Assembly: GCA_913775525.1 (NCBI GenBank)
Contig: CAJYLH010000020.1
Location: forward strand, 62,001 to 126,000
Origin: an uncultured Chryseobacterium sp.
GTDB taxonomy: Bacteria > Bacteroidota > Bacteroidia > Flavobacteriales > Weeksellaceae
DNA: 64,000 nt
Reading direction: 5' to 3'
In this document: positions 53,230 through 61,391 of the stretch, piece after piece
How positions within the stretch are numbered: position 1 is the stretch's first letter
Layout: every line of letters starts with the position of its first letter
Made by a program: the position numbers and the translations under genes
The notes under the pieces: generated by a model
What the model saw: the letters and a program-made list of their open reading frames with translations, nothing else
Told to the model about the DNA's origin: nothing
The model's database searches: none

Positions 53230-53682
53230 TTATTTTTGATGCTGTGTAAAAAAGTTCGGCATATCGACCTCTGACAGGCGAATTGCGGTAGAAGGAATTC
53301 CATACCGGATCAATCTGTCGATAAGGTTTTCCAGATGGCTGCTATCCTTTAAAACCGCTTCTGCAATAAGGCACGCCTCTCCGGTGATCCTTTTACAGCT
53401 TATAAGTTCCGGAAACTGGTGCAACTGCTTCAGAAATATCTTAAAATCATCGTTTCTGAATTTAAGATGGATAATGACAGGCAGTGAATATCCAAGCAGG
53501 CTGTAATCTACTTCCATCCCGAATTTTTTAATCACTCCCCTGTCAACCAATGCCAGCACGCGTTCTTTAGCCGCAGATTGCGAAAGCCCGATCAGCCGGC
53601 CTATATCGGCATAGCTCAGCCTTGAATTGTCATTCAGTAACTCCAGAATATTGTAATCGTAATGGTCTAAAATGATTTTCAC
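53230..53682 (-). CDS. Lrp/AsnC family transcriptional regulator
   Basis: A 150-residue regulator with an N-terminal helix-turn-helix (LSYADIGRLIGLSQSAAKERV) and a C-terminal RAM ligand-binding domain (KRITGEACLIAEAVL). It is divergent from the alkylhydroperoxidase-like gene, 103 bp apart, a layout typical for a local regulator and its target. Confidence 0.88.
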   Translation of the reverse strand: MKIILDHYDYNILELLNDNSRLSYADIGRLIGLSQSAAKERVLALVDRGVIKKFGMEVDYSLLGYSLPVIIHLKFRNDDFKIFLKQLHQFPELISCKRITGEACLIAEAVLKDSSHLENLIDRLIRYGIPSTAIRLSEVDMPNFFTQHQK

Positions 53683-53785
53683 TGTAAAGCAACTTAAAAA
53701 AAGCGAATTTAATCTAAATTCTCAATTGATACAATTAAAACCACTTTACAGAAGAAGTCATTTATCCGAATTTTGCTGAAAATAA

Positions 53786-54253
53786 ATGACAATGACAGGA
53801 ATAGAATTTTCAGACAACGGAAGTACAGCATTTGAAAAATTACTGGGACATAATGAACACATCCTGGACCAGTGGAATAAGCTTGAAGAAGCGTTTTGGA
53901 AAAATACCTCACTGGGTCCCGAACTATTGGAACAGGTACGCCGCGCAATGGCCTTTGAAAACGGATGCGAATACTGTATGGTTAAAGGAGGCAAGCCTGA
54001 TTTTGATCCTTCACAGATTAAGATTTCAATAGCCTTAGGTTTTGCAGAACTGTTCTGTAAGGATCACCGTGCTATACGGCAGGCTCATTTTGATATGTTA
54101 AGAGAATATTTTAGTGTAAAGGAAATCTCAGAGCTCTGTACGTTTATAGCATTTATCAATGCTTCACAGAAACTGGGCAGGACTTTTAACCTGACGGAAG
54201 ACTATCAGCAACATGCAGTAACGAACATGGATGAACTGATACGAAAGGACTAA
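53786..54253 (+). CDS. Alkylhydroperoxidase-like (CMD/AhpD-fold) protein
   Basis: A 155-residue helical protein of the carboxymuconolactone decarboxylase/AhpD fold, with a redox CxxC motif in NGCEYCMVKGG (Cys61 and Cys64) but no adjacent histidine of the usual CxxCxxxH pattern; a Lys-Gly-Gly follows instead. Small AhpD-like proteins act as peroxidases or oxidoreductases. Divergence from the Lrp gene suggests control by it. A second ATG two codons later is also possible. Confidence 0.82.
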   Translation: MTMTGIEFSDNGSTAFEKLLGHNEHILDQWNKLEEAFWKNTSLGPELLEQVRRAMAFENGCEYCMVKGGKPDFDPSQIKISIALGFAELFCKDHRAIRQAHFDMLREYFSVKEISELCTFIAFINASQKLGRTFNLTEDYQQHAVTNMDELIRKD

Positions 54254-54284
54254 AATACCTATGCCGAAAGAGTTTCAAAAGACG

Positions 54285-54318
54285 ATGCCGAAAATAGTAT
54301 TTTTCGGCATTATTTTTG
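54285..54318 (+). terminator. Terminator after the AhpD-like gene
   Basis: ATGCCGAAAA pairs with TTTTCGGCAT around six bases, followed by TATTTTTG. Confidence 0.8.
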
Positions 54319-54531
54319 AACCGAGCCAATCCGGAAGGAGTGATCAGGAGAAGCAGATGATCAATGATATAAAAGCGAAATACCTACAGGCGTTGATGCT
54401 TACCTAGGGAAATAGCTTAAATGACTATTGAATAGCTGATTAATTTATAAAGATAAAATTATAAACGCACCCTCACTTCTTCGTTTGCGGACCATACGCA
54501 TGATACATCACAAAATACTGATTATACATTT

Positions 54532-55776
54532 ATGAAAACAGCTTCTCCAAATGCACCGCGCGTTCTGTGGGCGTTGCAGGCCCTGAATTTCTTTATGGCC
54601 GATATGCAGGCCGGAATCGGACCCTTCCTCGGCATTTTCCTTCTGGCCAATGGCTGGAAAAGCGGCCCGATCGGTACCGTAATGACAATTGGCGGCGTAG
54701 CCGGCATGCTCATGACCGCACCGGCAGGAGCTGCAATTGATGCGACCACCCACAAGAGGCGGTACGTTATTATTCCCGGGATTTGCACCGTTCTTGCCTC
54801 CGCTCTGATCCTGATCTCACAGAATTTCTGGCTGGTCACCCTTTCTCAGGTGGCTACCGCCATAGCAGGAGCAGCCATAGGACCTGCTGTAGTGGGCATT
54901 ACATTAGGAATTGTCAGGCAAAAAGGATTCAACCGGCAAAACGGATACAACCAGGCATTTAACCATGCAGGCAATGTGGTAGGAGCAGGCTTATCCGGCT
55001 ATCTGGGAATGAAGTTCGGGATGCCGGCCATCTTTGCCCTTTCGGCTTTATTTGGAGTATTATCCATGATCAGTATCCTGATGATTCCTGCCAAAAGCAT
55101 TGATGATAAGGCTGCCAGAGGCCTTAAAACGGATGATTCCGGTGATGAAAAAGCCAGCGGGCTGAAAGTCCTGCTGAACTGTAAGCCTTTGCTGATCCTG
55201 GCGGCCGCTCTGGCCTGCTTTCACCTTGGGAACGGTGCTTTACTGCCGCTTTACGGAATGGCTGCCGCTGAAAAGATGCAGGATAACGCGTCGATGTTTG
55301 TAGCTCTAACCGTCATTATCGCACAGCTCGTTATGATTGTAGCGTCTATTGTAGCGATGAAAATGGCAGAAAGCAAAGGATACTGGCTGGTCATACTTAT
55401 ATCTTTTATTGCTTTGCCGCTCAGGGGATTTATTGCTTCCCATATGATCAGCCATGCAGGTCTGTATCCGGTACAGATTCTGGATGGCATCGGTGCAGGG
55501 CTTCAAAGTGTTGCGGTCCCTGGCCTTGTTGCCCATATCCTCAACGGAACGGGAAGGATCAATGTGGGGCAGGGAGCCGTTATGACCGTTCAGGGACTGG
55601 GTGCATCGCTGAGCCCGGCGATCGGCGGATGGATCGCCCAGAAAATCAATTATAGTTCGGCCTTTCTTATCCTGGGCGGTTTCGCTCTCGTTTCTATTGC
55701 ACTTTGGCTCATTTATTCCAAAACCATGATCCGGGAATGTGGCCATACTACCGAAGAACAACTTATCAAAGAATAA
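54532..55776 (+). CDS. MFS transporter
   Basis: A 414-residue protein with twelve hydrophobic segments and a central loop near residues 190-210 (DDKAARGLKTDDSGDEKASG). Segment DATTHKRRYVIIPG has the cytoplasmic loop 2-3 pattern of the major facilitator superfamily. The first segment NFFMADMQAGIGPFLGIFL is also typical. Substrate is unknown. Its stop codon is seven bases before the ArsB-like permease gene, so they form an operon. Confidence 0.88.
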   Translation: MKTASPNAPRVLWALQALNFFMADMQAGIGPFLGIFLLANGWKSGPIGTVMTIGGVAGMLMTAPAGAAIDATTHKRRYVIIPGICTVLASALILISQNFWLVTLSQVATAIAGAAIGPAVVGITLGIVRQKGFNRQNGYNQAFNHAGNVVGAGLSGYLGMKFGMPAIFALSALFGVLSMISILMIPAKSIDDKAARGLKTDDSGDEKASGLKVLLNCKPLLILAAALACFHLGNGALLPLYGMAAAEKMQDNASMFVALTVIIAQLVMIVASIVAMKMAESKGYWLVILISFIALPLRGFIASHMISHAGLYPVQILDGIGAGLQSVAVPGLVAHILNGTGRINVGQGAVMTVQGLGASLSPAIGGWIAQKINYSSAFLILGGFALVSIALWLIYSKTMIRECGHTTEEQLIKE

Positions 55777-55782
55777 CATCCT

Positions 55783-57030
55783 ATGGATTCTACTGTTTTT
55801 ATCTGCATCATTGCCGCACTGGCAACAGCAGGTGTTATCATCAGGCCCTTCAGGCTTCCGGAGGCCGTCTGGGCGGTAAGCGGAGCTCTATTCATGCTGC
55901 TGTTCGGCTTAATTTCATGGTCTGATGCCTGGACCGGAGTCTTGAAAGGAACAGATGTTTATCTTTTTCTGATCGGGATGATGATGCTGGCAGAAGCTGC
56001 CCGCCAGGAAGGGCTTTTCGACTGGCTGGCCTGCCACGCGACGAAGGTTTCGGGAGGTTCTGCGATTAAGCTCTTTATACTGATCTATATTGTTGGGTTG
56101 ATAGTGACTACTTTCATGTCCAATGATGCCACGGCAGTGGTTCTTACTCCGGCAGTTGCAGCCGCTATGAACAGCGCCAAAGTAAAACAGCCTCTCCCCT
56201 ATCTCCTGATCTGTGCTTTTATCGCCAATGCCGCTTCCTTTATCCTGCCGATCTCCAATCCGGCCAACCTTGTGATTTACGGAAGGCATATGCCAACACT
56301 GGCGACATGGCTCAGTACTTATCTGCTGCCTTCGTTTTTTGCTGTAACCATAACCTTTCTGATGCTCCTGATGACCCAACGTAAATACCTTCGTGAACCT
56401 ATCGCTACAGACATCAGCATTCAGCCTTTGCAGAAAGGCGGGCGTATTGCAATGGCGGGGATTATCCTTACCAGTATCATCCTGATCATAGCATCAGCGC
56501 TGAACTGGGAACTCGGGCTGCCAACAGCGATTGCCGGAGTTGGTACCGCACTGATTGTAGCGATTGGAGCAGGACAAAATCCATTACGGCTGGTCCGCCA
56601 TATTTCCTGGGCCGTCCTCCCGCTGGTAGCCGGACTGTTTGTAGTGGTGGAAGCACTGAACAGCACAGGGCTGATCAGTGCTTTAAGCCATATATTAGCT
56701 GATCATGCCCGCACATCGCCTGATACTACAGCCTGGGTGAGCGGCTCTGCCCTTGCGTTCGGCAGTAACCTGGTCAATAACCTGCCCGCAGGACTTATTG
56801 CCGGCAGTACAGCCTCTGCCGGGCATCTTCCTGCTATCGTAAGAAGCTGCATCCTTATTGGGGTAGACCTTGGGCCTAATCTTTCTGTTACAGGATCTTT
56901 AGCCACTATTCTATGGCTTACCGAGCTGAGGCGGCACGGACATTCCATAAGTGCCTGGCAGTTCCTTAAAACAGGTTCACTGGTGATGATTCCGGCATTG
57001 ATTGCCGCTTTTGCCGCATTATGGATATGA
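55783..57030 (+). CDS. ArsB/NhaD-type permease
   Basis: A 415-residue protein with about eleven hydrophobic segments. Motifs FMSNDATAVVLTPAVAAA and FILPISNPANLVIYG match the two symmetric signature hairpins of the ArsB/NhaD superfamily. ArsB exports arsenite, but no arsR, arsC or acr3 gene is near, and related permeases move other anions. It forms an operon with the MFS gene. Arsenite specificity is therefore only a possibility. Confidence 0.83.
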   Translation: MDSTVFICIIAALATAGVIIRPFRLPEAVWAVSGALFMLLFGLISWSDAWTGVLKGTDVYLFLIGMMMLAEAARQEGLFDWLACHATKVSGGSAIKLFILIYIVGLIVTTFMSNDATAVVLTPAVAAAMNSAKVKQPLPYLLICAFIANAASFILPISNPANLVIYGRHMPTLATWLSTYLLPSFFAVTITFLMLLMTQRKYLREPIATDISIQPLQKGGRIAMAGIILTSIILIIASALNWELGLPTAIAGVGTALIVAIGAGQNPLRLVRHISWAVLPLVAGLFVVVEALNSTGLISALSHILADHARTSPDTTAWVSGSALAFGSNLVNNLPAGLIAGSTASAGHLPAIVRSCILIGVDLGPNLSVTGSLATILWLTELRRHGHSISAWQFLKTGSLVMIPALIAAFAALWI

Positions 57031-57130
57031 TTTTCCCCAGACCCTGTTTCCGGTTGATCTGTAGTTGAATCTGGGACCCATATCATGGGCTGATAGCGAA
57101 AAAATTGATTCCTATATATTTTAAAAAATA

Positions 57131-57165
57131 TCCTGCTTTGTTCAGTAAAGCAGGATTATTTATTT
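57131..57165 (+). terminator. Terminator after the permease gene
   Basis: TCCTGCTTT and AAAGCAGGA form a nine-bp stem with a seven-base loop followed by TTATTTATTTT. Confidence 0.8.
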
Positions 57166-57230
57166 TGATCTCCATCGTACAGATATCAGATTCCGTATCG
57201 CTTAGAGCAAATTAATTTTCAAGAATCGAT

Positions 57231-57617
57231 TTATATGCTCATACTTCCTTTTTTGTTCTTCAGTAAATCTTCAATGGTATCAATCAGTTCGTCCATATCG
57301 AAAGGCTTGGAGAGAAAGGCATCTGCTCCGGCTTCCATCGCTATATCATCTCCGTCCCTGCTGGCAGAAAGGATGATCACCGGCAGATGGCTGATATTCT
57401 GATCCGCACGGATCGCTCTTACCACCTGGTCACCCGATAATACCGGCATCCACAGATCCAAAAGGACAAGATCGGGCTGATTTTTTTTAATTTCAGAAAT
57501 AAGATTGGTACTGTTGATCTCTGTAAAAGCAGTGTAACCGCTGGAATCAAGCATCATTTCAATAACGTCCAGCACTCCCTGGTCATCATCACAAACCATA
57601 ATTTTTTTAGCCTCCAT
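57231..57617 (-). CDS. Response regulator receiver protein
   Basis: A 128-residue CheY-like receiver with the phosphoacceptor Asp in LVLLDLWMPVLSGD and Asp/Asp in CDDDQG, plus the conserved Lys in FLSKPFD. There is no output domain. It follows the LOV histidine kinase with a two-base gap and is its presumed phosphorylation partner. Single-domain receivers often signal through protein contacts or a phosphorelay; the downstream target is not in the window. Confidence 0.9.
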   Translation of the reverse strand: MEAKKIMVCDDDQGVLDVIEMMLDSSGYTAFTEINSTNLISEIKKNQPDLVLLDLWMPVLSGDQVVRAIRADQNISHLPVIILSASRDGDDIAMEAGADAFLSKPFDMDELIDTIEDLLKNKKGSMSI

Positions 57618-57619
57618 AT

Positions 57620-59200
57620 TTATTTTTTGCTTATCGGTAATGTAAAACTGAATGTTGAACCTTCTCCCACTTCACTTTCCACCCATAGGGTTCCATCGTG
57701 ATTGGCAATGATTTCATGGCTGATATACAACCCTATGCCCATACCCGGAAATTTTTTCTGGATATCCCCTGCCCGGTAAAAGCGCTCAAAAATCCTCGGC
57801 TTATCCTGCGCGCTTATGCCCATTCCGAAATCCCTGATTGAAACTTTAACAAAGTTACTCACTTTGGCCATGTGGATTTCTATCTTCTTGGATCCCGGTG
57901 AATATTTGATAGCGTTGGAAACAAGATTGTTAACCACCTGAGAAATCTGGGATTCATCTCCGCTGATAATGGCTCCTGATTTCCCCGAAACACTGATTTC
58001 ATAACCCGGAACGGTCAATGCAATATTATCTACCGTATCTTTCACCAGGTGATCAATATCAAACGGCTCAATATGCAGTTCAATATTCCCGGATTGTATC
58101 CTTGATGTATCCAGCAGTTCAGAGATGAGGTTATTGAGGCGTTCCACATAAACGGATACTTTCATCAGCGTAGACTTATATTTATCCGTGATTCCGCCAT
58201 CCTGCATTCGCTGCAGAAGCTGTACCAGGCCTTTGATTGTGGTAAGCGGTGTTTTAAGTTCATGGCTGGCAATAGAAAGGAAGTCGTCTTTGCGCCGTTC
58301 TATTTCGCGCCGGTCCGTTATATCCTCTATCGCCAGGAGTATCCTGTCTTTGTACTGTCCGTCATGCTCAATCCGGTATGCATTAAGCAACATCAGCTTT
58401 TTGCCGATATGCGGGAAATTATGCTCCACTTCAAAATCAATAACCGGGTTATTGGTCGGGAGTATTTTAACAAGAAGCTCTTTCAGCTGTTCGATATCCC
58501 ACTGATGGTTTCCCAGTTCGTATAATACTTTGCCTACGGTTTCTTCTGCTGATACCTTAAAGGTCTTCAGGAAATGTCCGTTTGCACTTAATACTGTGAA
58601 ATCCGGGTCGAGTACCAGTAAACTTTCCCTTACCGTCTGGATGATGCTGGAAAGGAATACCTGATTTTCTCTCAGCTCCTTGGTTCTTTCCTGAATCTTC
58701 TGTTCAACGGACGCTTTCTCTTCGATAAGGTCATGTTCAGCTTTTTTACGGGCCGTAATATCATTCTGAACACCTATAAAATGGGTAATTTCTCCCTCAC
58801 TGTTCTTTACAGGAGAGAGATACAGCTCATTCCAGAACAAATCCCCGTTCTTCTTATAGTTGCGGATTTCCACCTTACAGTCCAGTCCCCGCTCGATACA
58901 GTCGCTCAACAACTTACGTTCAGGCTGAGCTCTGTCCTGTGCCTGGAGGAACCGGCAGTTATGCCCGATGATTTCATTCCTTGAATAGCCGGTAATGGTC
59001 TCAAAAGCACGGTTACAGTATACGATGGGATTGTCTGGCTGTTTATTATCCGTAATAATGATCCCGGAATTAGCTGAATTAAGAGCCTGGATATACAGAT
59101 CCAGATTCCTGTCTCCCTGCCCCCCGGAAAATTCATGGAAATTGGTTTGTGAAGTATTCAATATGATAATTTTTACTGTGTTTATATAAAAATCCGGCAC
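57620..59200 (-). CDS. LOV-domain sensor histidine kinase
   Basis: The N-terminal domain (residues 36-150) is a LOV blue-light sensor: GHNCRFLQ with the adduct-forming Cys82, Asn114 in NYKKNG, Asn124 in FWN and Gln145 in IGVQNDIT are all the FMN-contact residues expected. A coiled linker and a second PAS domain (about 180-298) precede a HisKA domain with His313 in ASHELKTPLTTIKG and an ATPase domain (NNLVSNAIKYSP, GMGIGLYISHE). There is no transmembrane segment, so it is cytoplasmic. No ATG start exists; GTG 59200 or TTG 59161 must be used. The receiver gene follows immediately. Confidence 0.9.
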   Translation of the reverse strand: MPDFYINTVKIIILNTSQTNFHEFSGGQGDRNLDLYIQALNSANSGIIITDNKQPDNPIVYCNRAFETITGYSRNEIIGHNCRFLQAQDRAQPERKLLSDCIERGLDCKVEIRNYKKNGDLFWNELYLSPVKNSEGEITHFIGVQNDITARKKAEHDLIEEKASVEQKIQERTKELRENQVFLSSIIQTVRESLLVLDPDFTVLSANGHFLKTFKVSAEETVGKVLYELGNHQWDIEQLKELLVKILPTNNPVIDFEVEHNFPHIGKKLMLLNAYRIEHDGQYKDRILLAIEDITDRREIERRKDDFLSIASHELKTPLTTIKGLVQLLQRMQDGGITDKYKSTLMKVSVYVERLNNLISELLDTSRIQSGNIELHIEPFDIDHLVKDTVDNIALTVPGYEISVSGKSGAIISGDESQISQVVNNLVSNAIKYSPGSKKIEIHMAKVSNFVKVSIRDFGMGISAQDKPRIFERFYRAGDIQKKFPGMGIGLYISHEIIANHDGTLWVESEVGEGSTFSFTLPISKK

Positions 59201-59476
59201 TGAATTTTATGATCCGGATCAAAAAAATCATCAAGTTGTCACCAAAAACTATGCCTCAAATCAGGTGGTCTGCAAAAAACTTGGGGAGAATCCTCTGAGC
59301 ATCATTAATTGTTTCATCAACTTTATTACAGGCTCTTAAACCATGTATTGCCTTCATCTATTGTAACGCCTGACCGTGATTTATGCACTGAAAGACTACC
59401 GGCATATATCTTGTTATGTAAAGAAGCATTGCATCAAGTCGGGATTCACAGTTCTGTACTTTAAAAACAAGAAAAT

Positions 59477-60157
59477 ATGAAATGGGATGATGTTTTCATC
59501 GGTGACCTGAACTTTGATTTTGCCATTGAAATTATCGTACGGACCTTAATCATGTTCAGTATGGTTTTAATTGTGCTGCGGCTATCAGGCAAGAAAGGCG
59601 TACGTCAGCTCTCTTTATTCGAGGTTGCGATCATCATCGGACTAGGTTCTGCAGCCGGAGATCCTATGTTCAATAAAGAAACATCTATCCTGCAGGCTAT
59701 TGTTGTTTTTGTAACCATTATTCTTCTGTACCGGCTAATTACCTTTTTTGCCGGCAAAAGCGAATTCTTTGAAAGTATTGTTGAAGGGGATCCGATTTAC
59801 GTTATTGAAAACGGAGAATTCTTACTGAAGGAGAGCGGTGACCACACTTTCGCCAAAGATGAGTTCCTTTCAGAGATGCGCCAGCAGAGCATAGCGCATG
59901 TAGGCCAAGTAAAGACCGCCATATTAGAAACTACCGGGAACATCAGCTTTTATTATTACCATGATGAAGAAGTAGGTTACGGTCTTCCTGTACAGCCTAA
60001 ATTATATGCTAAAAAACTATCGGTTATTGATGAACCTGATGTATATGCCTGCTCGTACTGTGCAAGACCATCCCACCTGGAAAAGGGTAAAAACCGCTGT
60101 CCCAGATGCAATCGCCATGAATGGGTACTTGCCATCAATGATAAAAGGCTGAACTGA
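59477..60157 (+). CDS. DUF421 (YetF/YcaP) membrane protein with C-terminal zinc ribbon
   Basis: The 226-residue protein has three hydrophobic N-terminal segments (about 18-36, 47-62, 66-88), then a soluble YetF-type domain (FFESIVEGDPIYVIENGEF, AKDEFLSEMRQQSI), and finally a zinc ribbon with two CxxC pairs (CSYCARPSH, CPRCNRHEW). The ribbon at the C-terminus is not part of the core family and may bind metal or nucleic acid. No function has been proven for DUF421 proteins beyond membrane-surface roles. The cysteine desulfurase gene follows after 12 bp. Confidence 0.85.
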   Translation: MKWDDVFIGDLNFDFAIEIIVRTLIMFSMVLIVLRLSGKKGVRQLSLFEVAIIIGLGSAAGDPMFNKETSILQAIVVFVTIILLYRLITFFAGKSEFFESIVEGDPIYVIENGEFLLKESGDHTFAKDEFLSEMRQQSIAHVGQVKTAILETTGNISFYYYHDEEVGYGLPVQPKLYAKKLSVIDEPDVYACSYCARPSHLEKGKNRCPRCNRHEWVLAINDKRLN

Positions 60158-60169
60158 CGTTAACTGGCA

Positions 60170-61348
60170 GTGCATGAGACATCAATATATTCTAGTCACC
60201 AAAAAAAATCACCATTGAGCCCGGAAAAAATCTATCTTGACAATAATGCTACCACCCGAATGGATGACCGTGTGCTGCAGGCCATGATTCCTTTCTTCAC
60301 AACGTATTATGAAAATGCAGGCAGCAGTCACCTGTCGGGATTAACAGTGCAGGAGTATGTTGAAGAGGCTGCATGGAATGTAGCTGAGCTTACCGGCGGG
60401 AAACCTGAAGAGTATATTTTCACCTCAGGAGCTACTGAAGCTGTTAATCTGGCCGTTTCAGGCCTTGATCATTCAAAAAGGAAGCATATTGTGACCGTAT
60501 CTACAGAGCACAAAGCGGTCCTAGACACCTGCCGGAACCTTGAAAATAATGGTTATAGCCTAAGCATTGTCAACGTTGGAGAAAACGGACTCGTCAATCC
60601 CGAAATCCTGAAAGAAGCCATTACTGATGAAACTTTAGTGGTGTGTGTGATGCTGGTTAACAATGAAACCGGGATCATTCAGGATATACGGCAAATCAGT
60701 TCAATAGCCCATGAAAAAGGTGCGCTTTTCTTGTGTGATGCTACACAGGCAGTAGGTAAGATTCCGGTGGATGTATCGGATCTCGGGATCGACCTGATGC
60801 CGTTCTCTGCCCATAAGTTTTATGGCCCGAAAGGTTCGGGAGCGCTGTATGTCTCCAGGGAGGCAAAGATCAAATTACATCCTCAGATCCTGGGAGGCGG
60901 ACAGCAGAGAAATAGGCGGAGCGGAACACTGAATGTGCCCGGAATCATAGGATTAGGAAAGGCCTGTGAAATTGCTAAGCTTGAAATGCAGGCCGATGCT
61001 ACCAGGATCAGGGATCTCAGGGATACGCTTGAAAGAGAACTGCTCTCTGTAAGCGGAGCTTTTCTCAATGGATGTCCGAAACACAGACTGCATACGACTG
61101 CTAATATCTGTTTTCCAGGTGTGAATGCAGAACAGATGATTACGAGGCTGCAACATATTTCGGTTTCCAACGGCTCAGCATGCTCTTCTGTAACCAGCCG
61201 TCCGTCCCATGTGCTGAAAGCTATGGGATTGAGTGACGAAGAAGCCTTGAGCTCTATACGGTTCAGCCTGGGAAAATTCAATACAGGATCCGATATCCGG
61301 CAGGCATCTGCGAAAGTCAGGGAACTTGTTGAAAAATTACGGGCATAA
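60170..61348 (+). CDS. Cysteine desulfurase
   Basis: A PLP enzyme of the NifS/IscS family that releases sulphur from cysteine. The start IYLDNNATTRMD, the PLP lysine in SAHKFYGPKGSG and the catalytic Cys338 in NGSACSSVTSRPSHVLKAMG are all present. It has no isc/suf partner nearby and is linked to a DUF421-zinc-ribbon gene. No ATG fits; the possible starts are GTG 60170 (as listed) or TTG 60215, which gives MSPEKIYLDNN and is closer to the family length. Confidence 0.9.
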   Translation: MHETSIYSSHQKKSPLSPEKIYLDNNATTRMDDRVLQAMIPFFTTYYENAGSSHLSGLTVQEYVEEAAWNVAELTGGKPEEYIFTSGATEAVNLAVSGLDHSKRKHIVTVSTEHKAVLDTCRNLENNGYSLSIVNVGENGLVNPEILKEAITDETLVVCVMLVNNETGIIQDIRQISSIAHEKGALFLCDATQAVGKIPVDVSDLGIDLMPFSAHKFYGPKGSGALYVSREAKIKLHPQILGGGQQRNRRSGTLNVPGIIGLGKACEIAKLEMQADATRIRDLRDTLERELLSVSGAFLNGCPKHRLHTTANICFPGVNAEQMITRLQHISVSNGSACSSVTSRPSHVLKAMGLSDEEALSSIRFSLGKFNTGSDIRQASAKVRELVEKLRA

Positions 61349-61349
61349 A

Positions 61350-61378
61350 AAAATCCTGCTTTTCACAGCAGGATTTTG
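61350..61378. terminator. Bidirectional terminator
   Basis: AAATCCTGCT and AGCAGGATTT form a ten-bp stem with a six-base loop between converging genes, with A and T runs. Confidence 0.8.
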
Positions 61379-61391
61379 TCAGATCTCTTAT

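Noticed and set aside
55783-57030. Arsenic-resistance operon
   Set aside because: The permease is ArsB-like, but no arsenate reductase or ArsR is encoded nearby, so specificity is not supported.
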